64,000 bases of DNA from Gari tellinella (lineage: Eukaryota; Mollusca; Bivalvia; Cardiida; Psammobiidae). Both the position numbers and the translations under genes were made by a program. Positions 11,970-22,882 of the stretch are shown here, piece by piece (positions within the stretch are counted from its first letter, which is position 1; every line of letters starts with the position of its first letter). The stretch spans positions 36,561,501 through 36,625,500 of the forward strand of contig OV277859.1 in the NCBI GenBank assembly GCA_922989275.2. The letters are read 5' to 3'. The notes beneath the pieces were generated by a model. It had not been told where the DNA came from. It saw nothing but the letters and a program-made list of their open reading frames with translations, and did not search any database.

Positions 11970-13763
11970 CCCCAGAGAAAAAATGGGTGTGATCTCGGGT
12001 GAGATCACGGCCGAGTCTCACTTGATATCACGGCGTGAAAAAATTGCGGGATCTCAGGTGATATATCAGCAGAATCTCAGGTGGGATCACAGCCGGGATC
12101 TCACCTGAGATTCTGCTGATATCTCACATGAGATCCCGCAATTTTTTTCACAGCTGTGATCCCAAGTGAGATCACAGCTGTGATACCGGGTGATATCTCA
12201 CATGAGATCCCACAATTTTTTCACGCCGTGATACTGGGCGATGTCTCACCTGAGATCCCACAATTTTCTCATGCCGTGATCCGGGTTGAGGTCACAGCCG
12301 TGATATTGGCTGTTATTTCACCTGAGATACCACATTTCTCACGACGTGATCTCATGTGAGATCCCAGCCTATTCTCACATGAGATCACAGCTGGGATCAC
12401 AGGTGAGATCTCACCCGGGATTTAACCCTAGAAGTGATCTAAACTAGGTCACCTTCAAACAACATCATTTTTCCAAATTAATACAAAGTTAAGTTAAAAT
12501 CTAACAAGCTCCAGTAACAGAAATACTTTTGACTGTTTTCCAAACTGGCAAGTACTCTGCTTGCAAAGGCATAAAGATAATGTGTCTTGTGTCATAGTAA
12601 ACTACTAGTGGGTGGGGTACCACATGCTTTTGTTTGTATCATGTAAATATCCAAAATATATTATGCTCATGATAAAACTGTATTTATGTAAGTTATGTAA
12701 CTTACCATGAACCTGTTGGCAGGAGTCTGAACTGGTTTGGAGTCTTTAATTTTTGCCACATTCACATTTTAAAGTAGATAAACAGACAACTTTAAATCTC
12801 TGACCTCTGATTTTGTTGAACAGGTGCCCTGGGTGATATAATATTCACTGTTTTGTGAAACTTACAATTGTAGCAAATATTACTGATATTCTGTCTGTCA
12901 CACTTTTTGTCAAGAAGATATCTCCAATTCTACTGATGCTAGGGACATGAACTTTCATGCATGGAATGAACTTGATCAGAGGAAGTGCCACTTGCAAGGG
13001 TCAGAACTCTGGTATCAATATTAAGGGAGTTATTTCCCTTTGTCATTTGTTCTTAGCCTGCATATATCTTAAGTTCTACTGAAGCTAATTAAATGAAAAT
13101 TCATATATGAACAGAGTTTGATGAGAGAAAGAGCTATTTAAAAGGGTTATAACTCTGGCATCAACATGTTTTGAGTTATTCCCCTTTGTCATATTTTCTT
13201 CTGAAGAGGATAACTCCTGAGTACTTCAGTTCTAAAGATGCTATAAAATGAAATTAAATATAGAAAAAGAGATGGATAAAGAAAGGACCACTGAAAAGGG
13301 TCATAACTCTGGCATCAAATTTGTTGGACCTTTTTCCCTTTGTCATAATTTTTTGTCCTGAAGATAACTAGTTCTACTGAAGCTAATGAAATGTAATTTC
13401 ATATATGGAAAGAGATGGATGAAAGAAAATGGCATTCATGGTGTCATTACTCTGGCATCAATATTGCTAAGAGTTATTTCCCTTCATCATATTTTCTAAA
13501 GCAAAAAATTAAGTATCATTTTTATTTATAATTTTTTAAAATCTAATCTAAAAAATTTATTTGCAAGTGAGATCACGCTTGACAAAGGTGGGATATCACA
13601 TTGTATGTGATATCTCATTTGACATGCGAGATCTCACATTCATATGTGAGATCTCACTTGACAAGTGAGATATCGCATGAATCACGCAAGTTTATGTCAG
13701 ATATTGACTGATATCTCAATCCCACCTTGCTTAAGTGAGATCTCACATACATTTTCTCTGGGG
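11970..13763. mobile_element. I element 1: arms are arrays of degenerate GTGAGATCTCAC palindromes
   Basis: Ends CCCCAGAGAAAA and TTTTCTCTGGGG with AA on both sides (possible 2-bp duplication). The left arm (11985-12420) and right arm (13565-13745) consist of repeated GATCTCAC / GTGATATC-like words. The centre holds a core (12442-12983) that is nearly identical to 26074-26622, followed by four diverged tandem monomers of about 150 bp (12984-13560) carrying ATAACTCTGGCATCA and ATTTCCCTTTGTCAT. Confidence 0.75.
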
Positions 13764-14072
13764 AAGCCGCTTACAGAGAACAGGAAGTATCCGTTGTTGT
13801 TTTTTGAGCACATGGTATGGTATAAATCGCTGGCGAATCAGCGTATATCCCAGATTTAACATCTTTATAAAAAATCAGAAGAAAAAAAAAATTTCTGAAT
13901 TTAAAACGTAAAGTTTCCGATAGAATCTAGATATATATCAAATACTGACCAGTGTTGGTTATTTTAGAAACGCTTTCTATATTTTCAAAATTATTGTTAT
14001 AAGAAGTTTGTCTGATACTGTCAACTGGCTCCGTTTTATACCATACCCTGTCTGTTATCATTGGAAACCATC

Positions 14073-14291
14073 ATGGCGGACAATTTCATAACGTTGAAAA
14101 ATCCGAAGGGAAAATCGGCAGTGTGGGCCTATGTCGATATTCTAAAGAACACATCAACGAACGAAATAATCGAAAATAGTGCCATTTGTCTGAAATGCAA
14201 TGCAGTTGAGAAATCTAGGCGGTACGACAAATTTGACTTCGCATATTCGCTGGCATCTCCCGAATATAAGTTTGACTACTGGTGCAGCTAG
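14073..14291 (+). pseudogene. N-terminal remnant of hAT transposase (BED zinc finger, first half)
   Basis: 72 codons starting at ATG 14073 in a CATCATGGCGGA context. KSAVWAYVDI followed about 20 residues later by ICLKC resembles the first half of a BED zinc finger (conserved aromatic, then CxxC). The second metal-binding pair and the catalytic hAT domain are absent; the frame closes at 14289-14291. The ORF can be extended back to a non-ATG start at 14061. Read as the decayed start of a transposase gene within the hAT element. Confidence 0.6.
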
Positions 14292-14929
14292 CAGTTCAGC
14301 GCAAACACTCTTGTTTTCAGAGCACTCATTGTCACAAAAACGGATTGAATTCAAGTTCATGTAGTTCATGAATGTCATGTAGTTTCGAAGCCAAATATGG
14401 CATTCACCATATAAACATACGTTTCTTAGGCTCTTTTGAAAGCGTTTTCCCGGATTTTACAAACCCTTTGTTGCATCTCCAAGATAACATCCAGATTTCA
14501 ACACCCATATACACTTTTTAAGTTCACTTTTTTAACATGCAATATATTGCAATACGGAGATAGAGTATCGCAATATATTGCAATACGAAATTTCTGGCAA
14601 TACCCATCCCTACACTTAACACAGGTGACTGCTTAAAGCAATATGAAAGTGAAACAGAAAGCTCCTACAGGAGCTTTCTGTTTCACTTTCACATTACTTT
14701 AAACTATCACCTGTCTTTTACACAGACAATTAGCCTTCTTTTTAGTGGTCTTAATAAAGAGGTTCTACTGTATATGTTTTAATCACATGTCTATCCACAT
14801 GTTTAAAGCCGGATCTTGCTGAATATTCATTTTATTAAACTCCGCCGGTGACCATGAACATCTATCATCATCTATCATCATCTCACTAGTACATTGGCTA
14901 ACAAAATAAGGAAACATTCCATAGGTAAA

Positions 14930-15019
14930 GAATGCAAACACACAAGACCGATACTATCAGAAAACTGTGCAGACCATGATCTGATAGTTCCATAAGGAAC
15001 TGTCTGATCAGAGTCTACA
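14930..15019. repeat. Family B palindrome fragment
   Basis: TGATCTGATAGTTCC hairpin directly before a D copy. Confidence 0.55.
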
Positions 15020-15227
15020 TACAGTAAAACCTCTCTATTACAACCACTAAAACGAAGGCTAATTGATTGTATAAAAGACAGGTTACAGCTTAAAGCAAAG
15101 TGACAGTAAAACAGAAAGCTCCTTCAGGAGCTTTCTGTTTTACTGTCACCTTGCTTTAAGCAATCACCTGTGAAAAACTTCTAGTTTTAAACACAATTTA
15201 GTGGTCGTAATAGAGAGGTTTTCTGTA
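15020..15227. mobile_element. Family D copy, intact
   Basis: TACAGTAAAACCTCTCTATT to its complement at 15227. Confidence 0.88.
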
Positions 15228-15399
15228 TATTCAAAATGTACATTCGTGTCAAGCTATGCTAATAATAGGAAGAGAGTTATGGTAACAACAGTTTAACTGC
15301 TGCAGTTGACAAGTCAACACATTTAGACTTTTGCATGTTTTGTCATGTACAATAATTCTCACAATGGGTTTGTCACATTTTACTTTCTGAAAATAATCA

Positions 15400-15480
15400 G
15401 AGTGTCAAAAAGTTTGGATCCAGATATGATGCCAAGTAAATTCAGTGTCTGATCTGGATCCAAACCGTTTGCAACAGTTA
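15400..15480. repeat. Family C palindrome
   Basis: GTTTGGATCCAGATATGATG ... ATCTGGATCCAAACCG. Confidence 0.6.
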
Positions 15481-15560
15481 CTGTACTCACAAGTTCACAA
15501 TCATGCAGCATGCAAAAGGATAAATCTATCGTGAATTTCCTGAAAATTGTCACACCCTGT

Positions 15561-15811
15561 TTAACCTATTACCCCATGAATACGCTCTTTTTAATGCGTT
15601 TCACTTATTCCTCCACTGAAGAAAATAGTTCCACTTTATACAGAAATAAATATATACCATAAGAAATATTTTCTATATTCTGGAAAATTGTAGCTTAAAG
15701 CATGATGAAATTAAAGCAGAATGCACCTTCAGGCACATTCTGCTTTACTTTCAACCTGCTTCAAGCTGTCACCTATCTTCAATTCTAGAAAAAGGCTATG
15801 GTGTAATTGAT
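15561..15811. mobile_element. Family A copy
   Basis: Left TTAA 15561-15564; right end diverged. Confidence 0.85.
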
Positions 15812-15879
15812 GTACTGCTGTAACTAGCCTAAAATTTGAGCTAACACACAGTAATTTGCCCAAAAGGTGCAAACTGAAT

Positions 15880-15950
15880 GGCAAACAGTTTAGACCCAGA
15901 TCAGATTGCTATTGTTGGAGAAGTCTCATCAGGGTCTACACTGTTTGCTC
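15880..15950. repeat. C/B-type palindrome before the H element
   Basis: CAAACAGTTTAGACCCAGAT and AGGGTCTACACTGTTTG. Confidence 0.6.
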
Positions 15951-15983
15951 AGGCATGTCTGTCGCAATGAAAAAATGGGTCAT

Positions 15984-17522
15984 TTTTAGCTCGCCTGTAC
16001 GTAGTACATGAGAGCTATTGCAATACCCCCGGTGTAGTCGTCGGCGTCGTCGTGAACGGCGTAAACAATTTTAAGAAAATGTCTATAACTTCTATGTCCC
16101 TTGAGGTATTGCTTTCATAGTTGGTATGTGTGTGTATATGGACAAGACCTTTCCATGCACAGAAAAATTTTGACCCCTGTGACCTTGACCTTGAACTTAG
16201 GGCCTGCGTTTTGGTTTCGAAATCTGCTTTTAGGTTTCGAAAAATGCCTTTAAACTTCTATGTCCCTTGAGGTATTGCTTCCACAGTTGGTATGTGTGTG
16301 TATATGGACAAGACCTTTCCATGCACAGAAAAATTTAGACCCCTGTGACCTTGACCTTGACCTTAGGGCCTGCGTTTAGGTTTCGAAATCTGCGTTTAGG
16401 TTTCGAAAAATGCCTTTAAACTTCTATGTCCCTTGAGGTATTGCTTCCATAGTTGGTATGTGTGTGTATATGGACAAGACCTTTACATGCACAGAAAAAT
16501 TTAGACCCCTGTGACCTTGACCTTGAACTTAGGGCCTGTGTTTAGGTTTAGAAAAATGCCTTTAACTTCTATGTCCTTTGAGGTATTGCTTTCATAGTTG
16601 GTATGTATGTGTATATGGACATGACCTTTCGATGCACAGAAACATTTAGACCCCTTGACCTTGAACTAAGAGCCTGTGTTTAGGTTTCGAAATCTGCGTT
16701 TAATTTTCGAAAATCCATTTAACTTCTATATCCTTTGAGGTATTGCTTTCATAGTTGGTATGTGTGTGTATATGGACAAGACCTTTCCATGCACAGATAA
16801 ATTTGGACCCTTGTGACCTTGAACTTAGGGCCTGTGTTTAGGTTTTGAAAAATGCCTTTTACTTCTATGTCCCTTGAGGTATTGCTTTCATAGTTGGTTT
16901 ATGTGTGTATATGGACAAGACCTTTCCAGGCGCTGCAAAATCTAGACCCCTGTGACCTTGACTTTGAACTTAGGGCCAATGTTTAGTTTTCGAAATCTGT
17001 GTTTTGGTTTTTCAAAATTTTTATTTCTCCTATGTCCATTGAAATATTCCTTTCATATTCAGTTTGCATGTGTATATGGACAACATCTTTCCTTGCATGC
17101 AAAATGTTTGAGCCCTCTGATCTTGACCTTGAACTAAGGACCCGCGTTTAGGTTTCAAAGTCTGCGTTTAGGTTTCTCAAAATTTCTTTAACTCATATAT
17201 CCATTGAGATATTTCTTTCATATTTGGCATGCATGTGTATATGGACACGATCTTTCCATGCATGCAAAAAAATTAGCCCAGTGTCCTTGACCTTGAACTA
17301 AGGTCGCGAAAGGTTTTAGGTTTCGAAATCTGCGTTTAGGTTTCAAAAATGCTTATAATTCCTATGTCCCTTGAGGTGTTATTTTCATATTTGATTTGCC
17401 AGTGTATATGGACAAGACCTTTCCATGCAGGCAAAAAGGTTGACCTCTGTGACCTTGAGTGTGCTTTTAAGTTTCTAAAGGTGCCGGTGGCGAGCTTTGT
17501 TGTCTCTCTGACAATTCTTGTT
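15984..17522 (+). mobile_element. H element (TAGCTCGCC type) with nine ~165-bp monomers
   Basis: 5' TTTTTAGCTCGCCTG with a TGTACGTAGTACA hairpin; 3' GGTGGCGAGCT then hairpin TTGTCTCTCTGACAA and TTCTTGTT. The array 16075-17460 has nine monomers marked by GGTATGTGTGTGTATATGGA and GTGACCTTGACCTTGAA; monomers decay towards the 3' side. Confidence 0.85.
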
Positions 17523-17756
17523 GTACTTGCTTAGATTAGAGTTTACATTAGGCAATAATACATACTGTCATTGTAGATTGAAAGCATCCCGATTATTCAA
17601 CCTGGCTCCGCAAAGATTAATAGCAGATTATTCATTATGCATACAGGATCATCCAGACCTTGGGATGCTCAGATTTATGTTTAACAGAAATACAGTCATA
17701 TCAATGTTTCAACGCTTTCAACACGGAAAACCAGTGTATTGACTTTTACGAACCCT

Positions 17757-17815
17757 GCAAACAGTTTGGATCCAGATCAGGCCCCACAAAATGTGGGGCC
17801 TGATCTTGATCAAAT
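17757..17815. repeat. Family C palindrome
   Basis: Loop GGCCCCACAAAATGTGGGGCC.. with a GGATCCAGATCA arm, shortly after an H element. Confidence 0.6.
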
Positions 17816-17985
17816 CTGTAACTCTGAACCTAATTTCTGTTAATAAAATCGGAGATTGAAGCAATTTCAGAATTATAGCATACAACATTTTTCCACAGAT
17901 GACAGTTACTGGGTGTTGATCAAGTAAGCGAAGTGACAAATTCAATAAAAAATTATGGAAACATGTATGTCTGGAGACATTTCAC

Positions 17986-18108
17986 TTAACCCATAGCCTG
18001 TTTCTATTTTTGAAGACATACGACCACTTAAAGCAGGCTTTACTTTCAACCTGCTTTAAGTGGTCTCGTATCATCAAACTAGAAATAGGCTATGGGGTAA
18101 TGGGTTAA
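17986..18108. mobile_element. Family A mini-copy: both arms from the same end
   Basis: 123-bp near-perfect palindrome with TTAA at both tips. Both halves are the TAGCCTGTTTCTA end of A; the CACTGAAGAAAATAG half is absent. Confidence 0.85.
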
Positions 18109-18200
18109 ATAAATCAAACAATTTCATCCCAATTTTTAAAACACTTTGTAGGAATGCTATAGTTTGTAATTCATACTATGTCTATTGTTACCATGTCTAA

Positions 18201-18289
18201 TAATGATATTATGCTATCAATAAGTTTTTACTGTCATGGATACTGTTGTTTCTGGTAAAAACTTGTTGCTTGATAACATAATGTCATTA
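18201..18289. repeat. Snapback inverted repeat, ~31-35 bp arms, no relatives here
   Basis: TAATGATATTATGCTATC...AAGTTTTTAC pairs with GTAAAAACTTG...GATAACATAATGTCATTA; spacer about 24 bp. Confidence 0.7.
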
Positions 18290-18371
18290 TCACCCACGGT
18301 AAAAGGAGGCTTATGACTTCCAGATATGGAGAGTGGTATAATACAATAAAGCACTTATATCTTTATACACT

Positions 18372-18500
18372 ATAAGTCTCTATCAAACCCTGTTTTGTGA
18401 CTACTCATTAGAATCATCTCTAGAGACCATACTGATGTTAGTGGTCACAACATAGGCTTTAATGAAGACTAGTCCATAAGTGCATGTCTAGTCCGATGTA
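18372..18500. repeat. F-type palindrome, decayed
   Basis: TGTGACTACTCATTAGAATC arm with a diverged partner. Confidence 0.5.
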
Positions 18501-18703
18501 TCAGTACAGGGCATCCGAAAGAACCAGAGAATTCTGTCAAAAATAGAAGAAGGGCATTGCGCCAAGGTTTTCTGTATGCACATGTGCAGCCCATAGATAG
18601 CAGAAAAGGATGTAAACAATAAAACACATCATACTTTCGAACCATTTTCTGCAGTAGAGTAACAAATTAAAGGGATCAAAATGTGTATCTATTAAGTGAT
18701 TGA

Positions 18704-18890
18704 TTAACCCATTACCCCATAAATACACCTTTTAATGCCTGTAATTTACTCCTCCACTTAAGGAAATAGTTCAAGTTTATACTGTTATGAAAATGTATTG
18801 TAAGAAATATTTTCTAAACTCTAGAAGATAATAGCTTTAAGTAGTTAACTATCTTCAATACTAGAAACAGGCTATGGGGTAATGGGTTAA
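18704..18890. mobile_element. Family A copy lacking the central palindrome
   Basis: Ends and TTAA intact; deletion joins TAGCTTTAAG directly to TAGTTAACTATC. Confidence 0.85.
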
Positions 18891-18925
18891 TGCAAATTGA
18901 AAGTAAAGCAGAAGGTGAGAGGAGT

Positions 18926-18944
18926 GGGGGGGGGGGGGGGGGGG
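18926..18944. repeat. Run of 19 G
   Basis: Second G tract of the same length, after an A copy and AAAGTAAAGCAGAAGG. Confidence 0.8.
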
Positions 18945-20427
18945 TTAACAAAATGTTGGGGATAAAGAAACGCAATGATCTTTATTGACTGACATATAAT
19001 CAATACAGTATGTGACTACACTCGAAACAAACATTCACTGTGTAGATGATGTTAACCCTTTACTCCATAATAGCTAGAGACGCCTTTTAAATACGCAACT
19101 ACATGTATATTATTCCTTCACGGAAGCACTTGTTTATTAGCTCACCTGAGCCAAAGGCTCAAGGTGAGCTATTGGGATGGCCCTGTGTCCGGCGTCCGGC
19201 GTCGTTAACAATTGCTTCAAATGACATCTCCTCCTATACGGCTTGACAGAATTCAACCAAACTTTACAGAAATGTTCCTTGGGTCAAGCTCTTTCAAATT
19301 TGTTCAAAGAATTAAATACAATGTAGAACTCTGGTTGCCATGGCAACCAAAGTGAAAAAATAAGGAAATCTTAAAAAATCTTCTTGTCAAAAACTGGAAG
19401 GGCCAGAGCTTACATATTTGGCACATAGCATTGTCTACTGGTCCTCTATCAAGTTTGTTCAAATTATGCCCTTGGGGTCAAAATTGGCCCCGCCCCGGGG
19501 GTCACAGATTTACATAGAGTTATATTGTGAAATTCTCAAACGTCTTCTTCTCTGAAACTAATGTGGCCAGAGCATTGATACTTGGCATAGTGACACTTCT
19601 AGATGTCCTATACGAAAATTGTTCAAATGGTTCTGGTCAGTTGCATAACTAGGTCACAGGAGCTAAAAATAGATTTTTTTTCATTGAAAACTTAAAAATC
19701 TTCTTGTCTGAAACTACAAGGGCCTGAGCTTAGATATTTGGCACATAGCATTGCCTACAGGTCCTCTATTTAGTTTGTTCAAATTATGCCCCTGGGGTCG
19801 AAATTGGCCCCGCCCCGGGGGTCACAGTTTTACATAGAGTTATATAGTGAAATTTTCAAACGTCTTCTTCTCTGAAACTAATATGGCCAGAGCTTTGATA
19901 TTTGGTATGGTGACACTTCTAGATGTCCTAAACCAAAATTGTTCAAATGGTTCTGGTCGGTTGCATAACTAGGTCACAGGAGCTAAAAATTATTTTTTTT
20001 CAATGAAAACTTAAAAAAATCTTCTTGTTTAAAACTACAAGGGCCAGAGCTTAGATATTTGGCACATACCATCGCCTACAGGTCCTCTATCAAGTTTGGT
20101 CAAATTATGCACCTGGGGTCAAAATTGGCCCCACCCTTGGGGTCACAGTTTTACATAGAGTTATATAGAGAAAATTTGAAACGTCTTCTTCTCTGACACT
20201 AATATGGCCAGAGCTTTTATATTCGGTTTGGTGACACTTTTAAATATACTTTACATAAATTGTTCAAATTGTTCGGGTCTGTTGCATATCTAGGTCACAG
20301 GGATTATTCTGTCGCAGAATACATTTTTCAAAAAAAGTGAGAGATTTTTTTAGATGATGAGAGAAATTTTAATTGGTAGTCTGTTTGTACCAAGAAGCAC
20401 TACTCAGTACTGCTATATCTACTCACG

Positions 20428-20461
20428 AATGAATTATAACTTATAATTCATTCGTGATCTA
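20428..20461. repeat. Perfect short palindrome, 16-bp arms
   Basis: CACGAATGAATTATAA is followed after one base by its exact reverse complement, within the non-repetitive part of the H element. Confidence 0.7.
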
Positions 20462-20799
20462 GATCTACTGCTTGAGAATTTTGTGTAAATAATATTTATA
20501 TGACATGGAACTCTTATTCTTCTTCTCCTTATCGAAATCTAGTTAAAAGATTTAACCCATACCATAAATTGATAGTTTACCGCACACGCCATTAGCGTAT
20601 ATGTTATCGGCAGATTCATTTTCGTCTGTAGAGGGTCAGTTCGCGAAAACTAATGACAAAAATTATCGGCGCGGTTACGACGATAACTAAGGAATAAAAT
20701 TAACGGTATTTTTGTGCATTGTGCAGTTTTTCAATCCAGTGAAGGGAAATTACATTCCTGTTTTCGAAAGAAAGTACGATCCCATGACAGAGGACATAA

Positions 20800-20899
20800 C
20801 GTGTACCGGGCCGACGGTAATCCCTGCCGGTCACCCATCCAGGTTCTAACTGCACAGGACGTTGCTTAACCAATTAGTCTACGTGCGGTCTGGTACACG
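20800..20899 (-). pseudogene. 5S rRNA-like sequence, 100 nt, with intact terminal helix
   Basis: On the minus strand it reads GTTAAGCAACGTC and later CCTGGATGGGTGACCG, matching the core and box C part of 5S rRNA. Its ends CGTGTACC and GGTACACG pair perfectly over 8 bp, in the place of 5S helix I. About 20 nt are missing from the 5' half compared with the usual 119-121 nt. It lies inside an H element, not in a 5S array. It could be a 5S-derived SINE head or a captured 5S module. Confidence 0.65.
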
Positions 20900-21479
20900 T
20901 TTTATTCTGAACCGGATGTGTTTTGATTTTATATTACAAAATTCGGAACTCTCGGTCCTTTCCGTTTATTGGTTTGCTGTTATACTTATTGGTGCGCGGG
21001 ATGCTGCGATTACGATAAGGCGTTCGACGAAATTGATCAGAAATGTTTGTAAATATTGGAAATAAATCGAGAAGAATTACGTTTCGCTCGCAAGTATCTG
21101 AGAAACGAGTGCGAGAAATAATCGCGTTATACAAATTTTGATGTGATATCTGTAATTTTCGTGCGAAATATCGCGGAAATCGCGGCCCAGAATGATCCCT
21201 GAGGTCAGTCCTGGACCTAAATTATTATCGCCATTTTTTCAGCTATTTTCTCAGGTGAGCGAAATATGCCCCATGGGGCTCTTGTTTTATTTTCTTGTCA
21301 TGAATATGTATATTCTAACAGATGGTACCTTTAAGCAGGGTGAAAGAAAGACAGAATGTCCTTTAAGGTGCATTCTTCTTTACTTTCAACCTGCTTTAGG
21401 TTTGTCCTTTATCTTCAAAACTTATAAGAAAGAGGCTATGGAATAATGCGTTGAAGACAGAAAGCAACTTAGGTCAAAC

Positions 21480-21725
21480 AAAAAACAGAAATCTCTCGTA
21501 TATAATTATAAGCTTTCTGCATTACTTTCAAATTGATTAAGCAAGATTTAACCAAAACCCTTTTCTCCATAGCTAAAAAATGAAAATCATTTATATAATA
21601 TTATACACTGTGTTAAAGGTAGGTTGCAGCTTATAAAACATGATGAAAGTGCATCAGACAGCTCCAAAAGGAGCTTCTTACTTGTCTTTCAGCTTGCTTT
21701 TAGCTGCCAAATGTATTAAACACCA
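21480..21725. repeat. Two decayed E/D-type palindromes
   Basis: AGCTTTCTGCATTACTTTCA arm near 21510; hairpin at about 21625-21705. Confidence 0.5.
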
Positions 21726-21730
21726 TCAAT

Positions 21731-22794
21731 GAATATTATCTTTAGGTGCATATTTTGTGGAGGCGTAGATTAGAGGTTTCTGTAGAGGTGCTTAATTCTG
21801 TTGATCAAAGGATTAAATGATAAATACAAACGATAAATACAAACCTTCTAAAATGTGTCCAATAAATCAGGACTTCAAAATTGAGAGTTTAATCTCAGAT
21901 GGATTTGTTACAAAAATGCCTTACCGTTACCAGTGGTGCAATCAAAGCATTGTACAGTAGCTACAATTTCGATGAAGAAGAATGGAAATCTTTAGGGACA
22001 TAATTATGGCTGCAGCTAAGATGCAGGACAAAACTTGAGCAGAACCACTGCAGCTGGTCTGCCATTATGCTGCCATCTTCTTGAACTTTGTCCCATATGC
22101 ATTTCCTGTTGAATATTTGATTAGCACAATTACTTGTGATTGTTATTAGATATGATGTTTTAAAATGAGGATAAACCCATTAATTCTCTTGTTTTCTGAT
22201 AGGATATCATGCGTTTGTCTGCAATATTTCCTGGAGAGAAAAAAATCCTTGTTTTATTAGCCAATTCAATAGTTCAGAAGATATATGTACATATATGTCA
22301 GTTATATGTGTGAATATTCAGCAGGAGAAGGGTTAACCTAGATACTCGTTATCAGAGCAGGATACTTTTTGCAGCGTCATATCTCACCTGTGAGATATAT
22401 TGATTGGAGATAAACTCTCTCGTACCAATTTAAAACCTACAGAAGAGAGCCAATACTTTTGGATTGGACGGTGTTCTTATTGACAAACAGTCACTCGCAG
22501 ACAGCCTGTTAATAGGTATGCAACACTCTTAGAGTTATTCTGTAGGGCTTTGGATACTGTTTTGGAAATTGGATTGGCTGGATTGCTTGACAACTATCGT
22601 ATTGTACATGTACCATACAACACTAGAGGTATGTGTATTGATATTACGCAATTTGACTTGTTGTTCGTGTTTTTAGGTGTTTACCGTACTTTACCTATTC
22701 CTCGTAGAAGATTATATAATGCCTTTATATGGTTCTAACATTTCCCAGTGAAGTGCTAATTATATGAAACTTTTCCTGCTATGATTCTTTACAA
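21731..22794. other. Unique sequence, no gene supported
   Basis: A 62-codon frame at 22550-22738 is not backed by splice sites, codon bias or homology that I can see. Confidence 0.45.
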
Positions 22795-22882
22795 ATTACT
22801 GCTTAAAGCAGGATAAAGTAAAGCAGAAAGCTCCTACAGGAGCTTTCTGCTTTACTTTTATCTTGCTTTAAGTGACCAGTCT
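22795..22882. repeat. E-type palindrome, near perfect
   Basis: ACTGCTTAAAGCAGGATAAA arm, loop AAAGCTCCTACAGGAGCTTT; ends not seen. Confidence 0.7.

Larger units (their letters stand above)
10975..14612 (+). mobile_element. hAT transposon, non-autonomous, 3638 bp
   Basis: Ends TAGGGATG and CATCCCTA form a short inverted repeat and are flanked by a perfect 8-bp duplication CACTTAAC (10967-10974, 14613-14620), the hAT signature. Subterminal GCAATA/TATTGC motifs are repeated at both ends. It interrupts a D MITE. Inside are an H element (11069-11857), an I element (11970-13763) and a BED-finger remnant (14073-14291). An internal inverted pair GGTATGGTATAAA / TTTATACCATACC lies at about 13812 and 14035. 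Confidence 0.9.
10918..14772. mobile_element. Family D MITE split by the hAT element
   Basis: Left part 10918-10974 and right part 14613-14772 (the 14613-14620 octamer is the hAT duplication) rejoin into a D copy that matches the intact copy at 39819-40031. D insertion is therefore older than the hAT insertion. Confidence 0.85.
19137..21285 (+). mobile_element. H element (TAGCTCACCTGAG type), 2.1 kb, inside an A copy
   Basis: 5' TTAGCTCACCTGAGCC with hairpin GAGCCAAAGGCTC; 3' CTCAGGTGAGC, hairpin GCCCCATGGGGC, then TCTTGTT. Interior has about three monomers of roughly 320 bp (19220-20310) with GGTCACAGGAGCTAAAAAT, followed by a more CpG-rich non-repetitive part (20330-21240) that carries a 5S rRNA-like sequence. 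It splits the A copy 19052-21454. Confidence 0.85.
19052..21454. mobile_element. Family A copy split by the 2.1-kb H element
   Basis: Left part 19052-19136 and right part 21286-21454 rejoin in the consensus. Confidence 0.8.

Noticed and set aside
14871..14885. CATCTATCATCAT microsatellite as a feature
   Set aside because: Very short and of no evident interest.
9197..18944. Equal 19-G runs at 9197 and 18926 as functional G-quadruplex signals
   Set aside because: Equal length is probably coincidence or a sequencing/assembly limit on homopolymers; one follows an A copy, the other a hairpin, without shared context.
20862..21065. 67-codon frame in the CpG-richer part of an H element
   Set aside because: Overlaps the 5S-like sequence on the opposite strand; no protein similarity seen.
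22550..22738. 62-codon frame in unique sequence with a GTATGT donor-like site
   Set aside because: No acceptor, domain or codon bias; cannot be supported.
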